DNA of 64,000 bases from Buchnera aphidicola (Tuberolachnus salignus) (GCF_900016785.1 NZ_LN890285.1:357427-421426), one strand, 5' to 3'; positions 32,446 through 42,104 are shown, counted from the stretch's first letter. Translations and numbers: made by a program. Notes: generated from the letters alone by a model not told the origin.

Positions 32446-32979
32446 TTAAAAAGGAATTTCATCTTCAAAATCTAATTTAGTAGTTGAATTAATTAAATTG
32501 TCTTGTTTTTTTAATTCTTCATCTGAATTTTTTAAAGAATAATTTTCATCTTGAATTTTATTTTTTTTTTCTGAAATTGAAGAAGAATATTTTGTACCTA
32601 AAGAATCTCGAGAAATATTTTGATTAGAATTTCTATTTCCTAACATTTGCATAGTTCCGGTAATATTAACAATTACTTCTGTAATATAACGATCAATTCC
32701 ATTTTGATCTTGCCATTTACGAGTTTGCAAAGATCCTTCAATATAAATTTGCGATCCTTTATGTAAATATTGTGCCGCAATTTCTGCTAATTTACCAAAT
32801 ACTACAAGCCGATGCCATTCTGTTTTTTCTTTAGCTTCTCCAGTCTTTTTATCTTTCCAAGTATCTGAAGTTGCTAAAGTCATATTTAACACAGCGCCTC
32901 CATTAGGCATATATCTAATTTCAGGATCTTGTCCTAAATTTCCAATTAAAATTACTTTATTAATTCCACGACTTGCCAT
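32446..32979 (-). CDS. ssb: Single-stranded DNA-binding protein
   Basis: Coats single-stranded DNA during replication and repair. The OB-fold covers about residues 1-110 ([24 protein letters not shown] and the [13 protein letters not shown] segment). A polar linker follows, and then the acidic tail ending EDEIPF that docks partner proteins. It has 177 residues, as in E. coli (178). It converges with bioH. Confidence 0.97.
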   Translation of the reverse strand: MASRGINKVILIGNLGQDPEIRYMPNGGAVLNMTLATSDTWKDKKTGEAKEKTEWHRLVVFGKLAEIAAQYLHKGSQIYIEGSLQTRKWQDQNGIDRYITEVIVNITGTMQMLGNRNSNQNISRDSLGTKYSSSISEKKNKIQDENYSLKNSDEELKKQDNLINSTTKLDFEDEIPF

Positions 32980-33183
32980 AAATAAATTGTTTACCTCTTT
33001 TAAAAATATAAAAAATTATATTTAAATTATATCATAAAAAAAACAGCATATATATCTAAAAATTAAGTTATAATACTATAAAAAATATTTATTAATATAA
33101 AAAAATTTTAAAAATATAAAAAATTTAAAATTTTATTTATCATACTATTAAAAATATTTTTATTATTTTTTAGGATAAACATT

Positions 33184-34185
33184 ATGCATTTTCAAAAAAT
33201 AAAATATCCATATAAATTCTCAGTAGCACCTATGGTAAAATATACAGATTTACATTGTCATTTTTTTTATCGACAATTAACAAAAAAAACTTTATTATAT
33301 ACTGAAATGTTAACAACTAATCAAATAATTTATAAATTTAAAAATAAAAATATTCAAATTTATCCTCCGACTGCATTACAACTTGCGGGAAATAATGTAT
33401 ATGATTTTTTAATTTGTTCCCAATGGGCAGAAAAAATAGGTTTTCAAGAAATTAATATTAATTTAGGATGTCCTTCAAAAAATGCAAAAAAAGGAAATTT
33501 TGGTATTTTTTTAATGAAAAAACCAAAATTAGTCTTTGAAATTATAAAAAATATCTATCATACCGTTTCAATTCCTATAAGTATCAAAATTCGCTTAGGA
33601 ATAACTAAAAAAGAAAATTTTGAATTTTTAAAAAATTTTATTGAAATAGTCTCCCAAAAAAAATATTGTATTCGATTTATTATTCATGCGCGTAATGCTG
33701 ATTTAACATTATTAAGCACTCGAAAAAACAGAACAATACCGCCATTAAATTATTTATATGTATATAAAATTAAAAAATATTTTCCGCATTTAATCATTGT
33801 TTTAAATGGAGGTCTCAAAAATTTACGCGAATCTAAATTACATTTAAAAAAATTAAATGGAATTATGATAGGACGAGAAATTTATAAAAATCCATTATTA
33901 TTAACACAAGTTGATCATATTTTCTTCCAAAATAAAAAAAACTATAATATATTAAAAATATTAAATAAAATGATGGAATATACAGAACAACAAAGAAAAT
34001 ATGGAATTGCACCAATTAATATTATTAAACATTTTTTAAACATTTTTAATGGAATTTATAATTCTAAAAATTGGAAAAAATATATATGTGAAAAAATAAA
34101 ATACACTAAAAATTTAAAAAAATTATTACATCATTCTCTAAAAATTTTTCCTTCTCATATTATAAACTCTTTACAAAAATATTAA
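33184..34185 (+). CDS. dusA: tRNA-dihydrouridine synthase A
   Basis: FMN enzyme that reduces uridines 20/20a in tRNA D-loops. FSVAPMVKYTDLHCHFFYR starts the TIM barrel. The catalytic Cys96 lies in EININLGCPSKNAKKGNFG, and the FIIHARNADL and NGGL segments bind FMN. It has 333 residues, as expected. It is upstream of dnaB, as in E. coli, where several genes lie between them. Confidence 0.95.
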   Translation: MHFQKIKYPYKFSVAPMVKYTDLHCHFFYRQLTKKTLLYTEMLTTNQIIYKFKNKNIQIYPPTALQLAGNNVYDFLICSQWAEKIGFQEININLGCPSKNAKKGNFGIFLMKKPKLVFEIIKNIYHTVSIPISIKIRLGITKKENFEFLKNFIEIVSQKKYCIRFIIHARNADLTLLSTRKNRTIPPLNYLYVYKIKKYFPHLIIVLNGGLKNLRESKLHLKKLNGIMIGREIYKNPLLLTQVDHIFFQNKKNYNILKILNKMMEYTEQQRKYGIAPINIIKHFLNIFNGIYNSKNWKKYICEKIKYTKNLKKLLHHSLKIFPSHIINSLQKY

Positions 34186-34264
34186 AAAATTTTTTATAAA
34201 AAACATTATTTTTTATAAAAAATTTATTTTATTATAATTTATATAGGAATATTTTCTTACTATT

Positions 34265-35647
34265 ATGATTGAAAAAATAAATAAATTAAAATTATTAAAC
34301 ATTTCTCCCTATTCATTAGAAGCTGAACAATCGGTGTTAGGCGGATTAATGTTAGACAACAACAAATGGGATATAATTATTGAATACATTCAGAAAGAAG
34401 ATTTTTTTAGTAAAAAACATCAATTAATTTTTTTAGAAATGAATAATTTAATAGAAAAAGGAAATCCAATTGATTTAATCACATTATCAGAATCTTTAAA
34501 TCAAAAAAATATATTAGAAAAAATTGGAAGATTTTCTTATTTAGCTGAAATTTCTAAAAATACTCCAAGTGTTGCGAATATTGTTAATTATGCTAAAATT
34601 GTTAAAGAACGTTCAATTATGAGAGAAATTATTTCTGTTGCAAATAATATTGCAGATTTTGGATATCATTCTAAAGGACGTAATAGTTCAGAATTATTAG
34701 ATTATGCGGAATCTAGTATTTTTCAAATCTCTGAAAAACGAATTAAAAAAAAATATGGCCCTCAAAACATTCAAAAAATTTTAGAAAACACAATTTCAAA
34801 TATTGAAAAATTATTTCAAAAACCACATCAAGGTATTACTGGAATTAATACTGGATATCATGATTTAAACAAAAAAACAGCAGGTTTACAAAAATCAGAT
34901 TTAATTATTTTAGCAGCTCGTCCATCAATGGGAAAAACTTCATTAGCGATGAATTTATGTGAAAATGCAGCAATGATATATGAAAAACCAATTTTAATTT
35001 TTAGTTTAGAGATGCCAAGTGAACAAATTATGATTCGAATGTTAGCTTCTTTATCTCGAGTTGATCAATCAAAAATCAGATCTGGACAATTAACAGATGA
35101 AGAATGGAGTCGAATTTCTGGTACAATTAATGTTTTATTAAAAAAAAAAAATATTTATATTGATGACTCATCTAATTTAACTCCAAATGAATTAAGATCA
35201 AGAACACGTCGTCTATATCGTGAAAATAATGGATTAACTTTAATTATGATTGATTATTTACAATTAATTAAAATTCCTACTTTATTTGGTAATCGTACTT
35301 TAGAAATAGCAGAAATTTCTAGAACTTTAAAAGCTTTAGCAAAAGAACTAAATATTCCTATTATAGCATTATCACAATTAAATAGATCGTTAGAACAAAG
35401 AGCAGATAAAAAACCAGTAAATTCTGATTTAAGAGAATCAGGATCTTTAGAACAAGATGCGGATTTAATTATGTTTATATATCGAGATGAATTATATAAT
35501 GAAAATAGCGAATTAAAAGGTATAGCAGAAATTATTATCGGAAAACAAAGAAATGGTCCTATTGGAACTATTAAACTAACATTTAACGGTCAATGGTCAA
35601 GATTTGATAATTATGCAAATCCTGAACATCATAAAAAAAATTTATAA
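34265..35647 (+). CDS. dnaB: Replicative DNA helicase
   Basis: Hexameric 5'-3' helicase at the replication fork. The N-terminal domain (PYSLEAEQSVLGGLM) is followed by a linker and the RecA-like domain. Walker A is ARPSMGKTS (218-226), with LTLIMIDYLQL as Walker B and REYSGSLEQDAD-type arginine-finger region seen here as LRESGSLEQDADLIMFIYRDE. It has 460 residues (E. coli 471). A dnaC loader is not in this window. Confidence 0.98.
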   Translation: MIEKINKLKLLNISPYSLEAEQSVLGGLMLDNNKWDIIIEYIQKEDFFSKKHQLIFLEMNNLIEKGNPIDLITLSESLNQKNILEKIGRFSYLAEISKNTPSVANIVNYAKIVKERSIMREIISVANNIADFGYHSKGRNSSELLDYAESSIFQISEKRIKKKYGPQNIQKILENTISNIEKLFQKPHQGITGINTGYHDLNKKTAGLQKSDLIILAARPSMGKTSLAMNLCENAAMIYEKPILIFSLEMPSEQIMIRMLASLSRVDQSKIRSGQLTDEEWSRISGTINVLLKKKNIYIDDSSNLTPNELRSRTRRLYRENNGLTLIMIDYLQLIKIPTLFGNRTLEIAEISRTLKALAKELNIPIIALSQLNRSLEQRADKKPVNSDLRESGSLEQDADLIMFIYRDELYNENSELKGIAEIIIGKQRNGPIGTIKLTFNGQWSRFDNYANPEHHKKNL

Positions 35648-35681
35648 AAAAGTAATCAGTATAAAATATATAAGGAAAAAT

Positions 35682-36110
35682 ATGATAATTTTAGCATTTG
35701 ATTATGGTGTAAAAAATATAGGTTTAGCAATTTCTGATACCTTATTGTCTTATGCAACTCCTTTACCAAGTTTATACAATTTTAAAAAAAAAATACAATG
35801 GAAAAAAATTCAAAATATATTATTTACTTGGTTACCAAAATATCTTATTTTAGGTTATCCAATTGACAATAAAGGAAAAAAACAAAAAATCGCAAAAAAA
35901 ATTGAAATTTTTAAATTAAATTTAGAAAAAAAATATAAAATTCCTGTTAAACTTCATAATGAATATTTAACAACTAAAATTGCAAAATCTATTTTATTTC
36001 AAAAAGGAGGATTTAAAGAATTAAAAAAAAAAAATATTCATTCTATGTCAGCTGTGTTAATTTTAGAAGGATGGTTAGAAATATTTAAAAAAAATATTAA
36101 TAACATTTAA
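35682..36110 (+). CDS. ruvX: YqgF/RuvX family pre-16S rRNA nuclease
   Basis: RNase H-fold protein implicated in maturing the 5' end of 16S rRNA. AFDYGVKNIGLAISD with the catalytic Asp7 begins the domain, GYPIDNKGKKQ and NEYLTTKIAKSILFQKGG follow, and the C-terminal Asp of the triad is not preserved as in E. coli (HSMSAVLILE against DSASAVIILE). The ATG at 35682 has AAGGA upstream and gives 142 residues (E. coli 138). It is separated from dnaB by 34 bases. Confidence 0.93.
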   Translation: MIILAFDYGVKNIGLAISDTLLSYATPLPSLYNFKKKIQWKKIQNILFTWLPKYLILGYPIDNKGKKQKIAKKIEIFKLNLEKKYKIPVKLHNEYLTTKIAKSILFQKGGFKELKKKNIHSMSAVLILEGWLEIFKKNINNI

Positions 36111-36195
36111 AAATATAATATTATATAAAAAATTTCTTTTATCTTTTTTATAAAATTTTTTTATGTTTCTTTTTACGTAAAATACTCTAAAAACG

Positions 36196-37320
36196 ATGTC
36201 ATTATTTTCTCAATCATACATAAAACCTAATATAAGTATTTATATTAATATTCCAAAAAAATATTTTGAAAATTTTTCTAAAAAAAAAAATTTTAAAAAA
36301 AATATATATATAGAATCTATTATTCAAGATTTTAAAAAATGTTCTTTTTTATTATTTCATCGTACTATTTATTCTATTTTTATTAGTACAAAAATTTTTT
36401 TCTTAATTAATCCATATTATTTATTTCAAATATTAAAAAATTTAAAAAAATTTAAATTTAAAAAAAACATAGAGATTACTTTAGAAATTTTTCCACAAAA
36501 ATTATATTTAAAAAAAATTTTTGAATATTTAAAATTAGGTATTAATCGAATATCTATAAAATTAGGGACTTTAAACAAAAAAATTTTAAAATTATTAAAT
36601 ATTCCAACTTTTTCTCAAAAAAAAATAAAATTTCTATTTCAAAAAATGTATAATAAAAAAATTAATATTAATATTGATTTATATTATGGATATCCTGAAC
36701 AAACTCTTTCTGATATATTGTCTGAATTAAAAAAAATTTTAATATTTCACCCTCAACATATTACATGGGCTCCTTATATTCCGAATAAAAAAGAAAAAAA
36801 AATAATTTCTCAATTAAATTTATCAATTACATTTGATATCTCAAAAATGTTATTTTTAGGATGTAAAATATTAAAAAGATTTGGATATTCTCAATATGAA
36901 AAATTTTCTTATTCAAAAAAAAAATCTCAATGTCAGCATAATTTAAATTATTGGAATTTTGGAGATTTTATCGGTTTAGGATGTCAAGCTCACAGCAAAA
37001 TTACTTTAAAAAAATTTAATATTTTACGTATCATAAAAAATAAAAAAATTTCTTTATATCAATCAGGAAAATATATAAAAAAAAAAATATATGTTAAAAA
37101 AAACGAAATACCTTTTGAATTTTTTTTAAATAAATTTTTTTTACTTAAAAAAATTTCTTATAAAAATTTTCAAATTATGACACATCATTCTATAAAATTT
37201 ATTAAACCAATCTTAAAAAAAGCATATAAATTAAATTATTTAATTTTATGTAAAAAAAAAATTATATTAACAAAATATGGTCAAAAAAATTTAAATCATT
37301 TATTAGAACTTTTTATATAA
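36196..37320 (+). CDS. hemW: HemW-like protein lacking the radical-SAM cysteines
   Basis: Homologue of HemW, the heme chaperone of the radical SAM family. Conserved parts are NRISIKLGTLNKKIL, the NIDLYYGYPEQTLSDIL segment, and the C-terminal CQHNLNYWNFGDFIGLGCQAHSK (246-268) with PFEFFLNKFFLL. The Fe-S motif that should follow IHIP (CX3CX2C) is replaced by KKYFENFSKKK at residues 21-31, with no cysteine. The GGGTP segment that should bind S-adenosylmethionine is also gone (about 61-71). It has 374 residues (E. coli 378). It should not carry a radical-SAM cluster. Its current role is unknown; the remaining sequence conservation argues against a plain pseudogene. Confidence 0.88.
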   Translation: MSLFSQSYIKPNISIYINIPKKYFENFSKKKNFKKNIYIESIIQDFKKCSFLLFHRTIYSIFISTKIFFLINPYYLFQILKNLKKFKFKKNIEITLEIFPQKLYLKKIFEYLKLGINRISIKLGTLNKKILKLLNIPTFSQKKIKFLFQKMYNKKININIDLYYGYPEQTLSDILSELKKILIFHPQHITWAPYIPNKKEKKIISQLNLSITFDISKMLFLGCKILKRFGYSQYEKFSYSKKKSQCQHNLNYWNFGDFIGLGCQAHSKITLKKFNILRIIKNKKISLYQSGKYIKKKIYVKKNEIPFEFFLNKFFLLKKISYKNFQIMTHHSIKFIKPILKKAYKLNYLILCKKKIILTKYGQKNLNHLLELFI

Positions 37321-37346
37321 TATTTTTTTATCTATAATATATTTTT

Positions 37347-38063
37347 TTATTTAATAATTTGATAAATATGTTCAAAAGTTTGATGTCCTAATTTTATACT
37401 TTTTTTTTCAAATTTTGTTTTTTTAATGCAAAAGGAAGATAATAAAATTTTATCTTTTAAACATGCAGAAAAAAAATTTTTTTGTTGTAAAAAAAGATAC
37501 TGAATATGTTGTGAATATGAAAAACTATCAGTTTTAATATGTATATAACCAAATACAATAATTTTATTAAAAATAATTTTAAGAAAATTTTCTTGAATTA
37601 AACGTCTTTTATGATGTCGAATTTTAGGCCAAGGATCAGGAAAAAAAATTTGTACTATAAAAATTGAAGAATTCGGTAGCATATATTTTATAACATCATA
37701 TACATCATGAAAAACTAGTCGCATGTTATCAAGAGATTTATTTTGTAAATATTTTAAACAAGAAAAAATACTAGTACGATATACTTCAATTCCTAAAAAA
37801 TTATTATTTGTATTTTTAGCAGACATTTGACAAAAATCTTTACCATTTCCAAAACCAATATTTAAAATAATAGGTAAATCATTAGAAAAAATTGTTGTAA
37901 AATTAATGTTTTTTTTTTGAAAATTAATACCATTTTTTTTCCATAAAAATTGAAATTTTTGAATTGGAAATCGTTTTAAAGAACGATTACGACAAACAAA
38001 ACTTTTTATTGTTTGAAAAGTTATTTTTTTTTTAAAATCAAATATATCATCACAACTCAACAT
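37347..38063 (-). CDS. trmB: tRNA (guanine-N7-)-methyltransferase
   Basis: Forms m7G46 in the variable loop of tRNAs using S-adenosylmethionine. NIGFGNGKDF is the SAM-binding loop and FFPDPWPKIRHHKRRLIQENF the family signature. The ATG at 38063, preceded by AAGAG, gives 238 residues (E. coli 239); the GTG three codons earlier is less likely. In E. coli trmB, mutY and yggX are adjacent, with trmB divergent as here. Confidence 0.95.
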   Translation of the reverse strand: MLSCDDIFDFKKKITFQTIKSFVCRNRSLKRFPIQKFQFLWKKNGINFQKKNINFTTIFSNDLPIILNIGFGNGKDFCQMSAKNTNNNFLGIEVYRTSIFSCLKYLQNKSLDNMRLVFHDVYDVIKYMLPNSSIFIVQIFFPDPWPKIRHHKRRLIQENFLKIIFNKIIVFGYIHIKTDSFSYSQHIQYLFLQQKNFFSACLKDKILLSSFCIKKTKFEKKSIKLGHQTFEHIYQIIK

Positions 38064-38202
38064 ATTAAACACTCTTAAAAGTTTAAAAAATTTTTAAAAA
38101 ATATAAAAATTTTTTTTAAAAAATATAGTATACTATATAAAATCAATTTTTATATTTTTTAAAAAAAAACATTTATATATATTAGGATCTACATCAAATG
38201 TT

Positions 38203-39237
38203 ATGAATTTTTCACAAATGTTACTTAATTGGTATCATAAACATGGTCGAAAAAATTTACCTTGGCAAAAAAAAAATAATATTTATTATATTTGGTTATC
38301 TGAAATTATGTTACAACAAACATCAGTGACAACTGTCATTCCTTTTTTTAAACGTTTTATTCAAAAATTTAAAAATATTCATCAATTAGCAAAGGCCTCT
38401 TTAAATGATATTTTATATCTATGGAGTGGGTTAGGATATTATAAACGAGCACATTATTTATATCAAACATCTCAAATTATTGTAAAAAAATATAATCAAA
38501 AATTTCCTTCAAATATACAAAAATTATTATTGTTACCAGGAATTGGAAAATCTACTGCAGGTGCAATTTTATCTCTTTCATATAATTTTTGTTATCCAAT
38601 TTTAGATGGTAATGTAAAACGTATTTTAATTAGATTTTATAATATTCAAAATATTAAAACTATATATTTTTTAGAAAAAAAATTATGGTCATTAATTACT
38701 AATTTACTTCCATTACATCATCCTGGAAAATTTAATCAAGCATTAATGGATTTAGGTTCTTTAATATGTAAAATTAAAAAACCACTATGTTATAAATGTC
38801 CTTTAAAAAAAATATGTATTTTTTATAAAAAAAAAAAAAATATTTTTTCAATTAATTTTCAAAAACCTAAAAAAAAAATTAATTTAATTTTATTAATTAT
38901 CAAATATCAATCTTTAATTTTATTAATACAACAAAATAAAAAAAATTTTTGGCCAAATTTATTTTGCTTTCCAATGATTAAATTTTTTTTAAATACCTTC
39001 CAAAAAAAAAATAATCTCATTTTTTATAAAAAAAAAAAAATATTACCTTTTTTTCATTTTTTTAGTCATATAAAATTTTTATTATGCCCGCATTTTATAA
39101 AAATTTCTACAAAAAAAATAATAAAAAAAAAATATTTAAAAAATTCTCTTTGGTTTAATCTAAAAAATCCTCAAAAAATTGGATTACCAACTCCTATTAA
39201 AAAAATTTTAAGTTGCATAAAAAATGAATCATGTTAA
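38203..39237 (+). CDS. mutY: Adenine DNA glycosylase MutY
   Basis: Removes adenine mispaired with 8-oxoguanine. Catalytic Glu34 ([10 protein letters not shown]), the helix-hairpin-helix [13 protein letters not shown] and catalytic Asp135 are intact. The [4Fe-4S] ligands Cys189, Cys196, Cys199 and Cys205 keep CX6CX2CX5C spacing. The C-terminal recognition domain is very AT-driven and contains poly(A) runs of 14 (38827-38840) and 13 (39028-39040) bases, which are candidate slippage sites. It has 344 residues (E. coli 350). It overlaps yggX by 14 bases. Confidence 0.96.
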   Translation: MNFSQMLLNWYHKHGRKNLPWQKKNNIYYIWLSEIMLQQTSVTTVIPFFKRFIQKFKNIHQLAKASLNDILYLWSGLGYYKRAHYLYQTSQIIVKKYNQKFPSNIQKLLLLPGIGKSTAGAILSLSYNFCYPILDGNVKRILIRFYNIQNIKTIYFLEKKLWSLITNLLPLHHPGKFNQALMDLGSLICKIKKPLCYKCPLKKICIFYKKKKNIFSINFQKPKKKINLILLIIKYQSLILLIQQNKKNFWPNLFCFPMIKFFLNTFQKKNNLIFYKKKKILPFFHFFSHIKFLLCPHFIKISTKKIIKKKYLKNSLWFNLKNPQKIGLPTPIKKILSCIKNESC

Positions 39238-39472
39238 AAAACGAATAATTTTTTGTACTTTTTTAAAAAAATATTCCGAAGGATTAAATTTTCAATGTTA
39301 TCCCGGTTTATTAGGTCAAAAAATTTATAATGAAATTTCTCAAATAGCTTGGCAACAATGGTTAAACAAACAAACAAAAATTATTAATGAAAAAAAACTA
39401 AATATGTGTTCTTTAAAAGATCGAAAATATTTGGAAAAACATATGAAAAATTTTTTTTGGAAAAAAACATAA
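39224..39472 (+). CDS. yggX: Probable Fe(2+)-trafficking protein YggX
   Basis: Small protein linked to iron availability and protection of Fe-S proteins from oxidation. [21 protein letters not shown] with the conserved Cys near the N-terminus, [13 protein letters not shown] and NEKKLNM are diagnostic. It has 82 residues (E. coli 91), with a shortened C-terminus. It starts inside the end of mutY, so it is translationally coupled to it. Confidence 0.95.
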   Translation: MNHVKKRIIFCTFLKKYSEGLNFQCYPGLLGQKIYNEISQIAWQQWLNKQTKIINEKKLNMCSLKDRKYLEKHMKNFFWKKT

Positions 39473-39504
39473 AAAATATTGAATAATTATACTATTTAAA
39501 AAAA

Positions 39505-40923
39505 TTATAAATTTTGTATTAAAAAAATTTTCTTTTGAACATAAAATAAAATTTTTTTAATCAATTTATATTTTTGAGGATTATTTTTATATTTTATTTC
39601 TAACATTTCTATATTATTAAAAAATTTTAAAAAATCAAAATCTTTTAAAAAAAATTGACAATGTTTCCTCCATTTATTTTTTTCAACTTCAAGTAATGTA
39701 TTTGAAAAATTTCTTGCGCGCATTCTAAAAAATAATTCAGATAACCTTGAATCTTGAAATTTTTTATTGAATTTTTCACCAGGAATTTGATAACTACATA
39801 TTTTAAAAAAATTTTCCAAAATTTTTTTATCAAAAGAATTAAAAAAATTATCATAAAGTTTTAAGTCAACATTTTTAAAATTTTTAAAAATAATTTTTTG
39901 AGTAAAAATTTTTTTTAAAATTAAAATAATATTTTTTTTTTTTAAAATAAAAAAATTTTTTTGAAATAATAAATAATTTAATTTTAATCGAATACAATTT
40001 GATGTTGTAATTTTTTTATATGATAAAACAATAGGTTTTTTATTTAAAGAAATACTAAAAACTCCTAATTTAAATAAATTTTTAAAAACCTCTTTTGTAT
40101 GTAAATACTGTTTTAAAAAAATAAATAAATATTGCGGATTATATTGCAAATTATATACTAAAATTATATTTTTGTTTAAAGGATGAATCATTAAAAAACA
40201 TACAACCCCAATGTTATTATTTTGAGATCCGAATACATTAGAAATATAAAAAAAAGGTTTATTTTTATTTTTTAAAAAAAAATTCCATAATTTTTTTTTG
40301 TTATATAAATTTAAAATTGAATGTAGTAAATATTGATTATGAGAATTTAAAATTTTAAAAATAGAAAAAGTAGCTAAAACATCTGATAACGCATTATGAA
40401 CAGAAAGATGAGGAATTTTATTTAACTGCGTAATATCCGATAATCGAAAACTTATATTTCCTAAAATATTTCGAGGCCATAATAAACAACTAGGTTCTAA
40501 AATATAAAAAGTTCTTAAAATTTGTAATATATCACCAACTGAATTACCATGCTTCCATTCCCATTCATAAGGATCTAAAAAATTTCTATAAAAAATATTT
40601 CTAGTAATTAAATTATCAAAAGAAATATTATTATATCCTAAAATACAAATATTTTTTTGAGTAAAAATTTTATAAATAATTTTTGCTAAAAAATATTCAT
40701 TAACTCCATAAAAATATGCATATTGTGGCAAAATTTTAGTAATAAAAATAGAAAAAACATCAGGAATATAATCTAATGGAGGATAACAAAAAATTGATAT
40801 TGGAGATTTTATTATATTAAAATTACTATCAATTTCAAGACAGGCAAACTGAGAAACTTTATCTAATGAAACATTTAATCCATATGTCTCATAATCATAA
40901 ATAATAAATTTTTTAAATAACAT
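39505..40923 (-). CDS. sbcB: Exodeoxyribonuclease I
   Basis: 3'-5' exonuclease on single-stranded DNA. The DEDDh active site is present: Asp10 and Glu12 (YDYETYG), Asp103 (NISFDNLITRNIFYRNF), His176 and Asp181 (VHNALSDVLA). The SH3-like and C-terminal domains are recognisable only in patches such as LSELFFRMRARNFSNTL. It has 472 residues (E. coli 475). The back half is rich in Lys, Asn and Phe, in line with AT drift. Confidence 0.93.
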   Translation of the reverse strand: MLFKKFIIYDYETYGLNVSLDKVSQFACLEIDSNFNIIKSPISIFCYPPLDYIPDVFSIFITKILPQYAYFYGVNEYFLAKIIYKIFTQKNICILGYNNISFDNLITRNIFYRNFLDPYEWEWKHGNSVGDILQILRTFYILEPSCLLWPRNILGNISFRLSDITQLNKIPHLSVHNALSDVLATFSIFKILNSHNQYLLHSILNLYNKKKLWNFFLKNKNKPFFYISNVFGSQNNNIGVVCFLMIHPLNKNIILVYNLQYNPQYLFIFLKQYLHTKEVFKNLFKLGVFSISLNKKPIVLSYKKITTSNCIRLKLNYLLFQKNFFILKKKNIILILKKIFTQKIIFKNFKNVDLKLYDNFFNSFDKKILENFFKICSYQIPGEKFNKKFQDSRLSELFFRMRARNFSNTLLEVEKNKWRKHCQFFLKDFDFLKFFNNIEMLEIKYKNNPQKYKLIKKILFYVQKKIFLIQNL

Positions 40924-40963
40924 ATCTGAAACACTTTAATAATTAAAAAAATAAAAAATTTAT

Positions 40964-41036
40964 CTCCCCCGACTGGGCTCGAACCAGTGACATACGGATT
41001 AACAGTCCGCCGTTCTACCAACTGAACTACAGAGGA
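40964..41036 (-). tRNA. tRNA-Asn (anticodon GTT)
   Basis: Cloverleaf on the minus strand with TCCTCTG paired to CGGGGGA (two G-T wobbles), anticodon loop CTGTTAA with GTT at 41001-41003, and discriminator G. The body is almost identical to E. coli tRNA-Asn. CCA is not encoded. Confidence 0.97.
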
Positions 41037-41056
41037 AAAATTTTACAATTTCAAAA

Positions 41057-41085
41057 ATTATATAATATTTTTTTTAAATATGCAA
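41057..41085 (-). promoter_or_regulatory. Promoter of tRNA-Asn
   Basis: Minus-strand TTGCAT (41080-41085) and perfect TATAAT (41057-41062) are exactly 17 bases apart, 20 bases from the tRNA. The same boxes and spacing occur before tRNA-Ile at 41142-41170. Confidence 0.7.
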
Positions 41086-41141
41086 TCTTATTTTTTTTAA
41101 AAAAATTTTTTCTTCTTTATACATTTTGTTTTATAAAACAC

Positions 41142-41170
41142 TTGCATAATTAAAAAAATTAAATTATAAT
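41142..41170 (+). promoter_or_regulatory. Promoter of tRNA-Ile
   Basis: TTGCAT (41142-41147) and perfect TATAAT (41165-41170) are 17 bases apart, ending 13 bases before the tRNA. It is preceded by CAC, giving the same CACTTGCA block seen before tRNA-Gly. Confidence 0.7.
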
Positions 41171-41183
41171 TTTTTAATATTCA

Positions 41184-41256
41184 GGCCCCTTAGCTCAGAG
41201 GTTAGAGCAAGCGACTCATAATCGTTAGGTCGCTGGTTCAATTCCAGCAGGGGCCA
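41184..41256 (+). tRNA. tRNA-Ile2 (anticodon CAT, to be modified to lysidine)
   Basis: GGCCCCT/AGGGGCC acceptor stem, discriminator A, anticodon loop CTCATAA with CAT at 41217-41219. The acceptor stem, D arm and T arm match E. coli tRNA-Ile2 rather than elongator or initiator Met tRNAs. It reads AUA codons once TilS converts C34 to lysidine. AUA is abundant in this AT-rich genome, so this is a key tRNA. Confidence 0.93.
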
Positions 41257-41283
41257 AAAAATTTTTTTTAATATATAAAAACA

Positions 41284-41736
41284 TTATTTTTTACATAAAA
41301 TAGAAATTTTGATATTTATATTAATATTTTTATAAGGTTCATAAGTCACAAAATGATCTCCTAAATATCTTAATAAACCATCATTTAATTTAATTTCATT
41401 TTTTTTCACTACAATACCTAATTGTGTAATTTTTTTAGAAATTTGTGATGCATTTACAGAACCAAAAATTTTTTTTTGAGTATTAGATTTTACAAAAATA
41501 ATAATAGTTCCTAATTTTTTAATTTCTTTAATTTTTCTTTTAGCTTCTGAAATAAAAAATAATTTTTTCTTTTCATATATTATTTTTTGTTTTTTCATTT
41601 TTAAAATATTTTCTGGAGTTGCTAAAATAGCTAATTCTTTTGGAAATAAATAATTTCTTGCATATCCATTTTTTACAGTCTTTAATTGACCAGATTTTCC
41701 TAAATTTTTAATTGAATTAATTAAAATAATTTTCAT
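41284..41736 (-). CDS. rplI: 50S ribosomal protein L9
   Basis: Elongated protein of the L1 side of the large subunit. The N-terminal domain (MKIILINSIKNLGKSGQLKTVKNGYARNYLFP) is well conserved; the connecting helix and C-terminal domain are more AT-driven. It has 150 residues (E. coli 149). It is last in rpsF-rpsR-rplI, transcribed on the minus strand. Confidence 0.96.
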   Translation of the reverse strand: MKIILINSIKNLGKSGQLKTVKNGYARNYLFPKELAILATPENILKMKKQKIIYEKKKLFFISEAKRKIKEIKKLGTIIIFVKSNTQKKIFGSVNASQISKKITQLGIVVKKNEIKLNDGLLRYLGDHFVTYEPYKNININIKISILCKK

Positions 41737-41783
41737 ATAAAAAAATCCTTATAAAATATTAAATTTTTAAAATATTAAAAAAA

Positions 41784-42011
41784 TTATTGATGTTGATCAG
41801 TATATGGAATTAATGCTAAATAACGAGCACGTTTAATAGCTCTTGATAATTGTCTTTGAAATTTAGCTTTTGTACCAGTAATACGACTAGGAACAATTTT
41901 TCCGCTTTCAGTAATATAATTTTTTAATATATTTAAATCTTTATAATCTATCTCTTTAATACCTTCAGTAGTAAATCGGCAAAATTTACGTCGACGAAAA
42001 TAACGTATCAT
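41784..42011 (-). CDS. rpsR: 30S ribosomal protein S18
   Basis: Platform protein that pairs with S6. [31 protein letters not shown] and [19 protein letters not shown] are almost identical to E. coli. It has 75 residues, as in E. coli. Confidence 0.98.
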   Translation of the reverse strand: MIRYFRRRKFCRFTTEGIKEIDYKDLNILKNYITESGKIVPSRITGTKAKFQRQLSRAIKRARYLALIPYTDQHQ

Positions 42012-42104
42012 ATTTTTTTTCCTGTATAAAAATTATATAAATAAATATATTTTTAAATTTCTCAGTTACATAAAAAAATTATGTAATTTTTTACAATTAA
42101 AATT

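Noticed and set aside
42066-42086. Hairpin between rpsF and rpsR
   Set aside because: The 8-base A/T-rich stem has its T run on the plus strand, where nothing is transcribed; probably chance.
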